A stretch of 64,000 nucleotides of DNA from Fen-1359 sp963710355 (GTDB taxonomy: Bacteria > Planctomycetota > Phycisphaerae > Sedimentisphaerales > Anaerobacaceae). The stretch spans positions 744,001 to 808,000 of the forward strand of contig CAVPZU010000001.1 in NCBI GenBank assembly GCA_963710355.1, given 5' to 3'. Under the pieces are notes generated by a model. That model did no database searches, was not told the origin of the DNA, and worked only from the letters and a program-made list of their open reading frames with translations. Made by a program: the position numbers and the translations under genes. Positions within the stretch are counted from its first letter, which is position 1. Each line of letters begins with the position of its first letter. Positions 36,678 to 45,288 of the stretch are shown piece by piece.

Positions 36678-37588
36678 AGAGCCTCTAACAAAACTTGTTT
36701 TGTAATGTGTTATGACAGATAACAATACAACCAATTTCGAGCAGAGCCTCATGGATATCTGCTCGGCGTTCATAGCGAACCCGCAACCGTCGGAATTGAT
36801 GCAGCCACGACAGTGTGCGTTCGACCACCCAGCGAAAGACACCCAAACCGCTGCCGTTTTTAGTTCGGCGTTTGGCCAATACAGGCTCAATTCCTTTCTG
36901 ACGAATTTCTTTACGGTGCGGTTCGGAATCGTAGCCTCGATCTCCGTGAACACAATCGGGTTTACAGCGAGGTCGACCTACCTTTCCCGCGATAGGAGGA
37001 ATGGCTTTCACCAGAGGCAGCAGTTGTGTGACATCATGTCGGTTTGCGCCGGTCAATTGGACTGCGAGCGGGACTCCTTCGGCGTCGGTGATGACATGAT
37101 GCTTCGAACCCATTTTTCGCCTATCCGTGGGATTTGGGCCTGTTTTCGCCCCCCAAAAACAGCACGAACTGAAGACGAATCTACTACCGCCCGTGAAAAA
37201 TCGATTTGGTCTGCGTGGCGAAGTTTGTTGAGCAAGATATGGTGTATTTTGTCCCAGATGCCTGCTTTGTGCCAGTCGCGAAGCCGACGCCAGCAGGTCA
37301 TCCCGGAACCACATCCCATCTCCAATGGAAGATATTCCCAACCGATACCGGTCTTGAGCACAAAAAGAATCCCTGTCAGAGCTTTCCGGTTGCTCACAGG
37401 TGGCCTGCCCCCCTTGGGACGAGACGGTAGTTTGGGCAAAACTGGTTCGATGATTTCCCATAATTCGTCGGGTAACAATGGCTTGGCCATTAATAAGTCC
37501 TCTATGACTAAGGGTTTTCATAAGTTTTTCAACCATTGTTTTCATCGGCTATACCAGTATCAATCCTTGAGGTTTTGTTAGAGGCTCT
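36678..37588 (-). mobile_element. IS5-family (IS427-like) element
   Basis: 911 bases with 17-bp perfect terminal inverted repeats AGAGCCTCTAACAAAAC at 36678-36694 and complement at 37572-37588. One transposase in two frames. The target duplication is not clear. It separates the integrase fragment from repeat copy 3. Confidence 0.9.
36685..37490 (-). CDS. IS5/IS427 transposase, two frames with a probable -1 shift
   Basis: The first frame (37490-37053) has PDELWEIIEPVLP, GILFVLKTGIGWEYLP and the first catalytic Asp region DSSSVRAV. At GGGGGGCGAAAAC (about 37150) the -1 frame takes over with GAKTGPNPTDRRKMGSKHH, then LTGANRHDVTQLLPL and VHGDRGYDSE, and ends with EWVVERTLSW-like RWVVERTLSWLHQFRRL. 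The join gives the normal IS427 protein. Such splits are usual in the group and often programmed. The stop lies in the terminal repeat. Confidence 0.88.
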
Positions 37589-37668
37589 TAGTAAGGCAAC
37601 AACGGTCGATAATTACAACTAACCGTAATATATTGAGTTGTGATTATTATACGAAATGGAAGTCAATA

Positions 37669-37790
37669 GGTTATATAAAATGTTTACGGTTTCTGAGAAT
37701 TTTTTAAGTCTTTGATATTACAAATCTTATAGATATGCAATTTTTGAGATTTTACACGCTATTTGATTTTTGGGTTGTAGTGAAGTTGTA
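37669..37790 (-). repeat. 122-bp repeat family, copy 3 (inverted)
   Basis: The complement reads TACAACTTCACTACAACCCA ... AACATTTTATATAACC. It lies upstream, on the same strand, of the integrase N-terminal fragment, with the IS5 element in between. Confidence 0.8.
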
Positions 37791-37853
37791 GGTTCGGTAA
37801 GACAATAATTTATACTTTAATTGACCGCTATCTGGCAAACACGATTCATATAT

Positions 37854-37892
37854 AAAAAAAGGGCTGCAAGCGTTATGCTCACAGCCCTTTTT
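37854..37892 (-). terminator. Intrinsic terminator of the kelch/dockerin gene
   Basis: AAGGGCTG (37859-37866) pairs with CAGCCCTT (37882-37889); on the minus strand a run of T follows. It ends the gene at 37913. Confidence 0.75.
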
Positions 37893-37912
37893 AAATTCTG
37901 CATTCGCTGTTG

Positions 37913-38254
37913 TTATGGTCCTGTAAGCCAGTGGGAAGCAAGTAAGGCATAGTCTTCAAAATTCACGATGCCGTCACCGTTCAAATCCGCATCAGCAGCA
38001 GGTTTGCTGTAGACAAACTTCCACAGGTCGTTCAAGAAGCCTAAACTGCCGCTCGCGTCGTAGCCTAACCCTCCGAAAAGCCACAGGTTGCCATAACCAT
38101 CTATCCAGGAGATACTATAGTACCTTGCCCCCGGCACCAGGATGCTGACTACGATGGACGCCGTGATCAGAGCGATAAACGCGTTGACACGCAACGCGAC
38201 AATCATTGCGATGACAACAACAACGCCGATAAGAAGTATGACAATCAGATTCAT
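37913..38254 (-). CDS. Chimeric fragment: GntP-like N terminus, kelch motif, dockerin-like tail
   Basis: About 113 residues. Residues 1-42 (NLIVILLIGVVVVIAMIVAL and NAFIALITASIVVSIL) look like the first two helices of a GntP-type gluconate symporter. This is followed at once by one kelch blade (ISWIDGYGNLWLFGGLGYD, LNDLWKF), then a single EF-hand/dockerin repeat (ADLNGDGIVNFEDYALLASH). The two halves belong to unrelated families. I infer a gene fusion by deletion, probably without function. The dockerin-like tail is typical of planctomycetal surface proteins. Confidence 0.6.
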   Translation of the reverse strand: MNLIVILLIGVVVVIAMIVALRVNAFIALITASIVVSILVPGARYYSISWIDGYGNLWLFGGLGYDASGSLGFLNDLWKFVYSKPAADADLNGDGIVNFEDYALLASHWLTGP

Positions 38255-38540
38255 TATCCTGACCCATCCATAGAATACGGCCTTCTCACGCCGGCCAAAA
38301 CCCAAACGATATGGAATTGTAAGCCATTATTCCTCATTTTACAATGAAATCCTGAGCCGGTCGAGGGACGACAATCTACAATTTTCTCCTTTGCCTTTTG
38401 TCCTTTTGGGGTGTATAATCCCCTTTATTCTTTTTCAGGAAGAAAAACGGATATGAACCTCAAACAAGTAAAGGAATTCATCACTCAGGTCTACCGGGGC
38501 ACGGTCGGCCGACCCCAAAAAAACAGAAAGGATAATAACT

Positions 38541-40085
38541 ATGCTAAAAACAGATAATTGTCCCTGGTTATTACTTCGGTATTTCTCAATTATTCTCTAC
38601 GGATCCCTGGCGGTGATTGGAGCCATGTCTCTGGCAGGATGTGGTCGTACAAACTGCTCCGTGGTTCCATTTGACAGCAATTCTGACATCGGGAGGGTGG
38701 CCCATCCTGGCTCTGTAAAGTTCCTTCAGGACCGTTGTGAATATGCGGTTACGGGTGCAGGATTCAATATATGGGAAACCGAAGATGCTTTCCAATACCT
38801 GTGGAAACGGGCTTCGGGAGACTGGAGCCTGAAAGCGAAAATCCGATGGGTTGGAAAAGGCAAGAACGAACATCGAAAGGCCGGCTGGATAATTCGTCAG
38901 GATTTGACTGCTGACAGCCCCTACGCTGACGCCGTAGTCCACGGCAACGGATTGGCCTCTCTGCAATTTCGAAAGACCAAAGGGGGAGGGACTGAAGAAA
39001 TAAAATCTCCCATCTTAGCCCCTGCTTTCCTGTGGCTCGAGCGGCATGGGGAAGTCTATACATTTTCCGTCTCGGCAGACGGCAAATCCTATCATCCCGC
39101 AGGGTCCATCTCCATCCCTTTGACAGACCCGGTCTATGTGGGGCTGGCCGTTTGCTCTCATGAGGACACTTTGTCAGAGACGGCCATATTTTCCGATATT
39201 GAAATGAAATCATTAGGAACACATGCCATGCAAGACAGACTCGTTGAAAGCACACTGGAAACACTCTCCATAGAAACAGGACAGAGAGAAATCATCTACT
39301 GTACCGAGACTCATATTGAGGCTCCGAACTGGTCCCGCGATGGGAAAACCCTGCTCTTTAACAGCGGGGGATGCATCTATACTATCCCTGTCTCCGGCGG
39401 AAACCCCAGGCAGTTGAACACGGGATTTGCGGTACACTGCAATAATGACCACGGATTCTCCCCGGATGGTAAAGAGCTGGCCATAAGCCATGACCAGGAA
39501 GGAAAGTCTCTTATCTATATCCTGCCAAGTACCGGCGGGACTCCACGGCTCGTAACGGAACTGGGGCATTCCTACTGGCACGGATGGTCGCCGGACGGCA
39601 AGACTCTTGCTTATTGCGCGGCGAGAAACAATAACTACGACGTCTATAGCATTTCCGTAAAAGGCGGGCAGGAAACAAGGCTGACCGACGCCGAGGGACT
39701 GGATGATGGCCCCGACTATTCTCCCGACGGTCGGACTATTTACTTTAACTCAGTGCGAACGGGAGCCATGCGAATATGGCGGATGAATAGTGACGGGACG
39801 AATCAGACTCAGATAACCAAGGATGACAAATATGGCGATTGGTTCCCTCATCCATCCCCGGATGGCAAGTGGATTGTGTTCCTGTCCTATGACAGCAGTG
39901 TCGAAGGGCATCCCGCTAATAAAGATGTCGCTCTGCGGATTATGCCCGTTTCAGGAGGGGAGCCGAGGATTCTGACGCAGCTTTTTGGCGGGCAGGGAAC
40001 AATCAATGTTCCCTCATGGTCGCCTGACAGCAAACGTATTGCCTTTGTCAGCTACCGCCTTATTGGAAAGGATGGCAAAAACTGA
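38541..40085 (+). CDS. Lipoprotein with TolB-like beta-propeller
   Basis: 514 residues. A signal with lipobox-like SLAGC is followed by a concanavalin-like domain of DUF1349 type (about 55-220, AGFNIWETEDAFQYLW, GWIIRQDLTADSPYADAVVHG). Then come at least six TolB/PD40 blades, each with a SPDGK motif (FSPDGKELAIS, WSPDGKTLAYC, YSPDGRTIYFN, PSPDGKWIVFL, WSPDSKRIAFV). It is probably periplasmic or outer-membrane attached and binds carbohydrate or protein; the specific role is unknown. AAAGGATAA precedes the ATG. Confidence 0.8.
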   Translation: MLKTDNCPWLLLRYFSIILYGSLAVIGAMSLAGCGRTNCSVVPFDSNSDIGRVAHPGSVKFLQDRCEYAVTGAGFNIWETEDAFQYLWKRASGDWSLKAKIRWVGKGKNEHRKAGWIIRQDLTADSPYADAVVHGNGLASLQFRKTKGGGTEEIKSPILAPAFLWLERHGEVYTFSVSADGKSYHPAGSISIPLTDPVYVGLAVCSHEDTLSETAIFSDIEMKSLGTHAMQDRLVESTLETLSIETGQREIIYCTETHIEAPNWSRDGKTLLFNSGGCIYTIPVSGGNPRQLNTGFAVHCNNDHGFSPDGKELAISHDQEGKSLIYILPSTGGTPRLVTELGHSYWHGWSPDGKTLAYCAARNNNYDVYSISVKGGQETRLTDAEGLDDGPDYSPDGRTIYFNSVRTGAMRIWRMNSDGTNQTQITKDDKYGDWFPHPSPDGKWIVFLSYDSSVEGHPANKDVALRIMPVSGGEPRILTQLFGGQGTINVPSWSPDSKRIAFVSYRLIGKDGKN

Positions 40086-40150
40086 CGAATGAATAATGGC
40101 ACGGACGCAAAATAAGCTGCTTGAATACAAAGGCATTTTGTTAAACGCTT

Positions 40151-40316
40151 TTAGTTATGAATCAAGTTAAACAATTTGTTTGCCAGTTTAGCATCCAGGG
40201 TTTTTAAGATTTTATATTCTTCAAGGGCTGAACTTTTGTCACCAGCCGCTAAATAGGTAATGCCAAGATTACAGTGTGCCATGGCGTAATCCGGCTTAAT
40301 CCTGATAGCGTTCTTA
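40151..40316 (-). pseudogene. C-terminal TPR piece of the disrupted membrane TPR gene
   Basis: About 54 residues: WYKNAIRIKPDYAMAHCNLG, ITYLAAGDKSSALEEYKIL and a tail to LFNLIHN. This is the last TPR unit and end of the protein whose main part lies at 41449-42786, on the far side of IS630 element B. The frame does not reconnect exactly at the junction if a TA duplication is removed, so a small extra change occurred. Confidence 0.8.
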
Positions 40317-41467
40317 TACCAATTCCATAAATTAATTGCGCTCGATGTAGTTAGCTCGACATATACTTTTAACCAATTCAGCGGTAAGACAAACCCTTTG
40401 CCACGCCTCGCATGCGGCCTCGCGAAGGTCATCATAATCTCGATAACTTCGATTTGACCAAAAATGGCTGCGAAGATATTGCCACAAATTCTCAACAGGA
40501 TTCAATTCCGGACTATAGGCTGGTAGTTCTATTATGGTAACGTTTTCGGGTACGACAAGTTCCTTAGACTTGTGAAAACCAGCCTGATCCCAAATCAGAA
40601 CCGCATGAACATCCGCAGCAATCTCCGTTGCGAACTGCTTAAGATAAACATTCATAACCTCTGTACTGATATACGGTGATAACATACCTACCGATTGTCC
40701 GGTCTGCGGACATACTGCTGATATTACATACAACCACTCATATTGAGTCTGCTTAACAGCAGCCGGGCGACTGCCGCGTCTTGCCCAAACCCTTGCCAAT
40801 GTCCCCTGCTGACCGAAACGAGCTTCATCCTCGAACCATACCTCTAACCGTTTGTAAGGATGAGATGCAGCTATGACTTCCAGCCTCCCGCCGATGTTTT
40901 TTTAAAATCCTGCTGTGCTTTAATGTCCGCCCTCTGATGCCGAGGTCGCGGAGCCAAATAACTATACCCCAGACGATACAGCAGCTGATAAACACCGTTG
41001 AGACTGTAAACTACGCCAAACTCCTTGTTCAAGATTTTTTGAATGTCCTTGCCGTACAGTGTTGCTACTGCATCGTTCTTTGTAGGACCAGCATCGATAC
41101 GGGATGAAAAGTGTTCATAACTGGCTGCAGGCAGATTCGGCTTTCGACCTGAATGGTGCTGTTCCTTCAGACCATCGATGCCATGGGTGTTATACTTTGC
41201 TACCCAGCTTTGAATCGCCCTTCGAGAATATGCGGTCATTTGTGCAATCTCGACACAAGTATATCCCTGCTGGGCGAGCGCAACAGCCTGGATTCTTCCT
41301 GCGAGGCGGGCGTTTGTTTGAGATTTTGCTGATTTTAACAACTCTTTTACGCTTTTGTATTCCTTTACTGTCATAATAACCTCCATATCAATCATTTTTA
41401 TAAATCAGGGTTACTATGGTATGTATCGGAATATCCTATAAAGCGCATTTAATTATTGTAATTGGTA
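40317..41467 (-). mobile_element. IS630-family element B, inserted in the TPR gene
   Basis: About 1.15 kb bounded by TA with imperfect terminal repeats: TACCAATTCCATAAATTAAT at 40317 and complement TACCAATTACAATAATTAAA from 41467, both followed by TGCGCT. It carries one transposase in two frames. It splits a membrane TPR gene. Confidence 0.88.
40332..41395 (-). CDS. IS630-family transposase with a -1 slippery site
   Basis: The N-terminal half (41395-40871) has two HTH parts (VALAQQGYTCVEIAQMTAYS, GVYQLLYRLGYSYLAPRPRH). At A-AAA-AAC (complement of 40896-40903) a -1 shift gives NIGGRLEVIAASHPYKRLEV, then WFEDEARFGQQG, and joins the C-terminal half with LIWDQAGFHKS and YSPELNPVENLWQYLR. Asp, Asp and Glu of the DDE triad are intact. 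The heptamer is a textbook -1 frameshift signal, so the gene is probably active. Confidence 0.88.
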
Positions 41468-42786
41468 TTACAAGCGTCTATCGATTCCTGATAGCGGCCA
41501 AGCCTGTTGTAAACAATGCCGAGATTAGTAATCACTTCGACGCAATCCGGCTCGATTTTTATGGCCTGCTTAAAGGCATCTATCGCCTCCTGCCAGCGGC
41601 TAAACTTACCGTAGGCGGAGCCGAGATTGTTGTATGCCTTGACATAATTCGGTTTAATTTTTATGGTCTGCTTATGGACATCTATCGCCTCCTGCCAGCG
41701 GCCAAGCTTGCCGTAGGTAACGCCGAGATTATAGTACGCATCGGCGTAATCCGGTCTGATCCTGATGGCCTGTTTACAATCGTCTATCGACTCCTGATAG
41801 CGTCCAAGTTTGTCGTAAGTAATGCCACGATTATTGTACGCAATATAATTACCCTGTGTCACTTTAAGCGCATGGGTAAAAAGGCCGTCGCTGTTCTTCC
41901 AATAGCTTGCCTGCTGATGGGCGCATATTCCGAGGGTCGTCAGTACGACGACCATCGATAAGCCGAGAACGATCTTTCGCTGCGGCCATTTCGAAAGAAG
42001 CTCCGGCAGGCCCCATGCAATTATTATGAAAAGACCTATATATGAGATGTAGGTATAGCGGTCGGCATAGGCCTGAGCGCCGGCTTGAATCAAGCCTATA
42101 ACGGGGATAAGTGTTCCCACAAACCAGAACCAGCCGACCGGCAGGTACTTTTGATTTCGTCGGAAACAAATTACAGAAATGGATATAACAAAAAACAGCA
42201 AAATACACATCGCCACCTGCCAGAACGTGACGCTATCGACGTCAAGAGGATAAAATACCGCGAGATTTTCAGGCCAGAACATTTTGCCAATGTATCTGGT
42301 ATAAGACAAAAAAACATTGGCAACCCTGCTTTGTAAAGAAATGGTATTGAGATCGGGTACCCCCCCGCTGCCCTTTTGAACTATAAACGTAATTACACTT
42401 GAGACAGCCGCAAGAGCAAAGAAAGGGATTTTTTCGATTATTACTCGATACAAAATTCGTCGCCTGTCGGAAATGGCGGCGGTCTTAACGGCTCGAGGCG
42501 AGGCAAATTGTTCCAATGGCCAATAGTCCAACAGCAACAGTACAAACGGCAGCGTTACGAGCATGGGTTTTACAAGAAGGCCTGATGCGAACAGCAGCAT
42601 GGCCAGCAGATAGCGCATCATGCCGCGGCGTCTGACATAGCCGGCATAAACGGCCAGGGTAAGCAGCAGGAAAAATGTGCTCAGCACATCCTTGCGCTCA
42701 GTGATCCACGCGACCGATTCGACATGCATCGGATGGAGGGCAAATGCGGCCGCCACAAATGCGCTGGGCCAAAGTGAGCCGGTCAT
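41449..42786 (-). pseudogene. Membrane TPR protein (glycosyltransferase-like), both ends lost to insertions
   Basis: 445 residues remain. Residues 1-290 have about eight hydrophobic helices with the motif FALHPMHVESVAWITERKDVLS, typical of planctomycetal membrane proteins that precede TPR arrays and are related to PMT/ArnT-like transferases. From about 300, four TPR units follow (e.g. YADAYYNLGVTYGKLGRWQEAI). The N-terminal helices are missing because IS200 copy 2 abuts residue 1. The C terminus is cut by IS630 element B and continues at 40151-40316. It is therefore a broken gene. Confidence 0.85.
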
Positions 42787-42791
42787 TTTTT

Positions 42792-43334
42792 ATAGATACC
42801 CACGCCTTTACAGGCGTGGTTCTTTAAATTTCAACTGCGCTTGTCCTGTGTCTGCCTTTTCCTGTTGCTGAACGTATTTCCTGACAATCGCTTCATTTAT
42901 ACCGACCGTGGAAACGAAAAATCCTGTAGACCATATACCTTCATTGTCCCAATACACCTGCTTGAGGAAACGAAACTTCTGGATTAGTTCCCTGCTCGTG
43001 TTCTTCTTTAAAGTCTCCTCAACCGTACTTACTGCATATTTCGGTGGAATAACCATATGTAAATGTATATGGTCCTCTGCGATACCAATCGCAATATATT
43101 CCCAATCCGGATAGTATTTCCTGGCTTCCCGAAGTTTCGTTTCCAGATACTCCCGTACACCAAAATTCAGGACTTTTCGTCTGTACCTTGTCACCCACAC
43201 AATATGATACTGCGTCTTGTATACTGAATGTGCCGACTTTATTAATCGCATCCATATAATATATCATAAACCGGAAGACACAGGAAACGGCTCTCACCCC
43301 CGCCTTCACAGGCGGGGAACTCCCGCAAAATTAG
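42792..43334 (-). mobile_element. IS200-type element, copy 2
   Basis: 543 bases, nearly identical to copy 1, with hairpins at 42800-42819 and 43297-43316. It truncates the 5' end of the membrane TPR gene. No 5' piece of that gene is found on its other side, so a deletion accompanied or followed the insertion. Confidence 0.9.
42808..43251 (-). CDS. tnpA: IS200-family Y1 transposase TnpA, copy 2
   Basis: 147 residues, differing from copy 1 in KVLNFGV for KILNLGV and in the C terminus, where a single-base change moves the stop into the end hairpin. HIHLHMVIP and VRKYVQQQ are intact. Confidence 0.94.
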   Translation of the reverse strand: MRLIKSAHSVYKTQYHIVWVTRYRRKVLNFGVREYLETKLREARKYYPDWEYIAIGIAEDHIHLHMVIPPKYAVSTVEETLKKNTSRELIQKFRFLKQVYWDNEGIWSTGFFVSTVGINEAIVRKYVQQQEKADTGQAQLKFKEPRL

Positions 43335-43343
43335 ATGTTCTTG

Positions 43344-43709
43344 TTAATATTTTTCTGCGGATTCGGGTTGCTCTTCCGGCTGGTCGTCCTGCTTTTCCTG
43401 CTGGACTTTTTGTTTTGCAAGCTGTTCGAGGGACTGCGGTTCTGCTACCTTGCGATAGCCCATAGCCTCTATTACCTCGAGGACCTCCGTCCAGGTAGGG
43501 AATGGCCTTGAGTTGTATTGCTTGTATTGCTCGATGGCCATCAGGAAATCGAATTGTTCCTGCGACATCTGGCCTTCCTCGGCGGACTTTCGGTCGTCGC
43601 TTCTTCTGCGGCCCGGTCCGCGCCGGCGGTCAAGCCCAAGCCTGCGGTCAACAACGGAATCTCTGCGGTCGCTGCCTTCTCTGCGCTCTTCAATATGTTC
43701 CTGTGACAT
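43344..43709 (-). CDS. Small charged protein, unknown function
   Basis: About 121 residues from the ATG at 43709, chosen because GAGAGGTAAAA precedes it. The first 45 residues are Arg/Asp/Glu-rich with DRR repeats (SDRRDSVVDRRLGLDRRRG). A short folded part follows (FDFLMAIEQYKQYNSRPFPTWTEVL, with AMGYRKVA), then a Gln/Glu/Pro tail. The middle part looks like a small helical domain predicted to bind a partner. I do not recognise the family. The gene for the DUF2007-like protein lies upstream on the same strand. Confidence 0.6.
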   Translation of the reverse strand: MSQEHIEERREGSDRRDSVVDRRLGLDRRRGPGRRRSDDRKSAEEGQMSQEQFDFLMAIEQYKQYNSRPFPTWTEVLEVIEAMGYRKVAEPQSLEQLAKQKVQQEKQDDQPEEQPESAEKY

Positions 43710-43821
43710 TTTTACCTCTCTCAAATCGCCAGGTTTAATTTGGCAGACAATAAATACATTAAAAATAAAATAGCAGACCGGCGGGATTTTCGGTTCCCGG
43801 GCCGGATTTTTTTATCAACGG

Positions 43822-44133
43822 TTAGAGTTCGTCATCTAAAGGTTCGCTGCCAAACTGCTCTTCGTTATCGACCGTCAGGTCATAGAAGTCGTCGTAGGCG
43901 CTCTGGGATTCGATAACGACGTGAGCTTCGTCAACGTATTCTTCGGGGACCATAACGGCGATGGACCTTCGGCCGACATCTTCGGTCTCCTGCTGTTTGA
44001 CTAAAACAGGGATGTCGTTATTTTTCAGCAGGGTTTCAAAGTCCCGGGCCTGCTCGAAGTCGTCGGCGTAAGCTATTACCACCAGCTCGTCGAGGTTGGA
44101 CGCTGTTTTTTTGTTTTTACGACGTCTTGCCAT
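43822..44133 (-). CDS. DUF2007-like small protein
   Basis: 103 residues. After a basic start (MARRRKNKKTAS), residues 16-75 (LVVIAYADDFEQARDFETLL, NNDIPVLVKQQE, IAVMVPEEYVDEAHVVIE) match the pattern of DUF2007, a ferredoxin-like putative signalling domain. An acidic tail ends it. It is cytoplasmic and its function is unknown. It probably forms a unit with the next small gene downstream. Confidence 0.6.
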   Translation of the reverse strand: MARRRKNKKTASNLDELVVIAYADDFEQARDFETLLKNNDIPVLVKQQETEDVGRRSIAVMVPEEYVDEAHVVIESQSAYDDFYDLTVDNEEQFGSEPLDDEL

Positions 44134-44439
44134 TTTATATCTCCGAAAAAGCCGGTTGTGAGCAATTCGATGATGCTTTATCTTCGTTAAGACATTTTCG
44201 ACAAAGTTCTGAATGGAATTTATAAAAAATTTACGGTTATGATAAAATTATAAATCGGCAGTTTTTTAAGGAAAGTGTTTTTTAATTTTTGCTGTCTGGT
44301 GTAAAAAAAATGATTTTAGGCGATTTTTTTGTTGCAAAAGCGGCTCGGGTTTAGTAATAACGGCCAATAATATGTGCCAAATGTAATGGAAACTGGTACA
44401 AAATTTTCAAAACTTCCTTTTTATATGGAGGAAAAAAGA
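44134..44439. other. Intergenic, divergent promoters
   Basis: About 306 AT-rich bases lie between the DUF2007-like gene and the histone-like gene. They should hold both promoters, but I could not fix the boxes. Confidence 0.3.
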
Positions 44440-44625
44440 ATGGCAAAGAAAAGAGATTCAGTGGTTGTGGCGAGCAAGGTAAAGGCTTACATAAAGAGCA
44501 AGAAGATGATGACATCGGCAGATGCTCTGGAAGCTTTGAGCGAGAAGATTTACTGTCTGCTGGATAAGGCGACGGAGAGGACAAAGGCCAATCGCCGCAG
44601 CACTGTAAAGCCTCAGGACCTGTAA
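44440..44625 (+). CDS. Bacterial histone-fold protein
   Basis: 61 residues. VVVASKVKAYIKSKKMMTSA, DALEALSEKIYCLLDKA and RTKANRRSTVKPQDL form helix-loop-helix units with the histone-type end K-A-N-x-R-x-T-V-x-P-x-D-L. The length suits a single minimal histone fold that must dimerise to bind DNA. A basic start (MAKKRDS) fits. GGAGGA gives a strong ribosome site for the ATG at 44440. It is followed by its own terminator, so it is a separate transcript, likely well expressed. The DNA-binding mode is unknown. Confidence 0.8.
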   Translation: MAKKRDSVVVASKVKAYIKSKKMMTSADALEALSEKIYCLLDKATERTKANRRSTVKPQDL

Positions 44626-44686
44626 AAAGAAATTTTCTTTACTCTTTTATGTCAAGCAGCTTATGAAAAATCGGAAGTTGCTTGGT

Positions 44687-44722
44687 AACCGCTCTGCTTC
44701 AAAAGAGGCAGAGCGGTTTTTT
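44687..44722 (+). terminator. Intrinsic terminator of the histone-fold gene
   Basis: ACCGCTCTGC pairs perfectly with GCAGAGCGGT, followed by six T, 60 bases after the stop codon. Confidence 0.92.
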
Positions 44723-45288
44723 GGGGAACCTCTTCTTATCGGCCTGCACCGTTGTTTAGCCCCTAATTTCATGCCGGTGGTATTTTTCATTCGTGTTTAT
44801 CACCCAGTTGTGCCTGGGATTTATGTATTTAGCCGCATGCTAAAATATCCCAACAAGTCAGGACGCCTCATGCCCCGCAATACGCTGTACGAGTGACGCC
44901 TTTATAAGGTAAGTCTTTAGAGGACATATAGGTCCTCGGTTGAAGGAATTTGATTTTGAACGGATTCCGGTTTGAGGCCGTTAAAGAATTAATATTGGCC
45001 TATAATATTTTTGACGGCAGCACGGAAAACGGCATTTTGGGGGGAATTTTCTTTGATAGCAATGGTAAAATATTTTATATATCTACGACTAAGGTAGAAA
45101 AAGTCATTTTTCAGGTGGGATTTGGATTAAGGCGGTGTGGATTTTTTGCCGATTATCAAGCTGACAACGGAGGACGAGAGGGTAAAGAGGTGATTGGAAT
45201 TTTTTTAATAGATAATTTTACTTAATTGAATAACAGAAAAAATGATAAAATGTGGGAGGAAAATGTTGAGAAAGGTTAGGGGGATACG
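44723..45288. other. Intergenic with one doubtful short gene
   Basis: About 565 bases before the glycogen cluster. Apart from the doubtful frame at 44950-45225, nothing is recognised. AT-rich sequence before 45289 may hold the promoter of the cluster. Confidence 0.35.
44950..45225 (+). CDS. Possible small protein, doubtful
   Basis: 91 codons from a TTG after GAAGGAA. It contains alternating hydrophobic and polar stretches (FRFEAVKELILAYNIFDGST) but no family that I recognise. It lies directly before the glycosyltransferase gene on the same strand. It may be chance. Confidence 0.25.
   Translation: MILNGFRFEAVKELILAYNIFDGSTENGILGGIFFDSNGKIFYISTTKVEKVIFQVGFGLRRCGFFADYQADNGGREGKEVIGIFLIDNFT

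Noticed and set aside
36685..37581. Long plus-strand frame opposite the IS5 transposase
   Set aside because: The minus strand shows clear DDE transposase motifs and terminal repeats; the plus frame is its shadow.
38452..38556. Short frame MNLKQVKEFITQVYRGTVGR just before the TolB-like gene
   Set aside because: 34 codons, overlaps the next start, no family recognised; may be a remnant of an N terminus but not supportable.
44663..44896. 77-codon frame after the histone-like gene
   Set aside because: It contains the histone gene's terminator hairpin; better explained as untranslated sequence.
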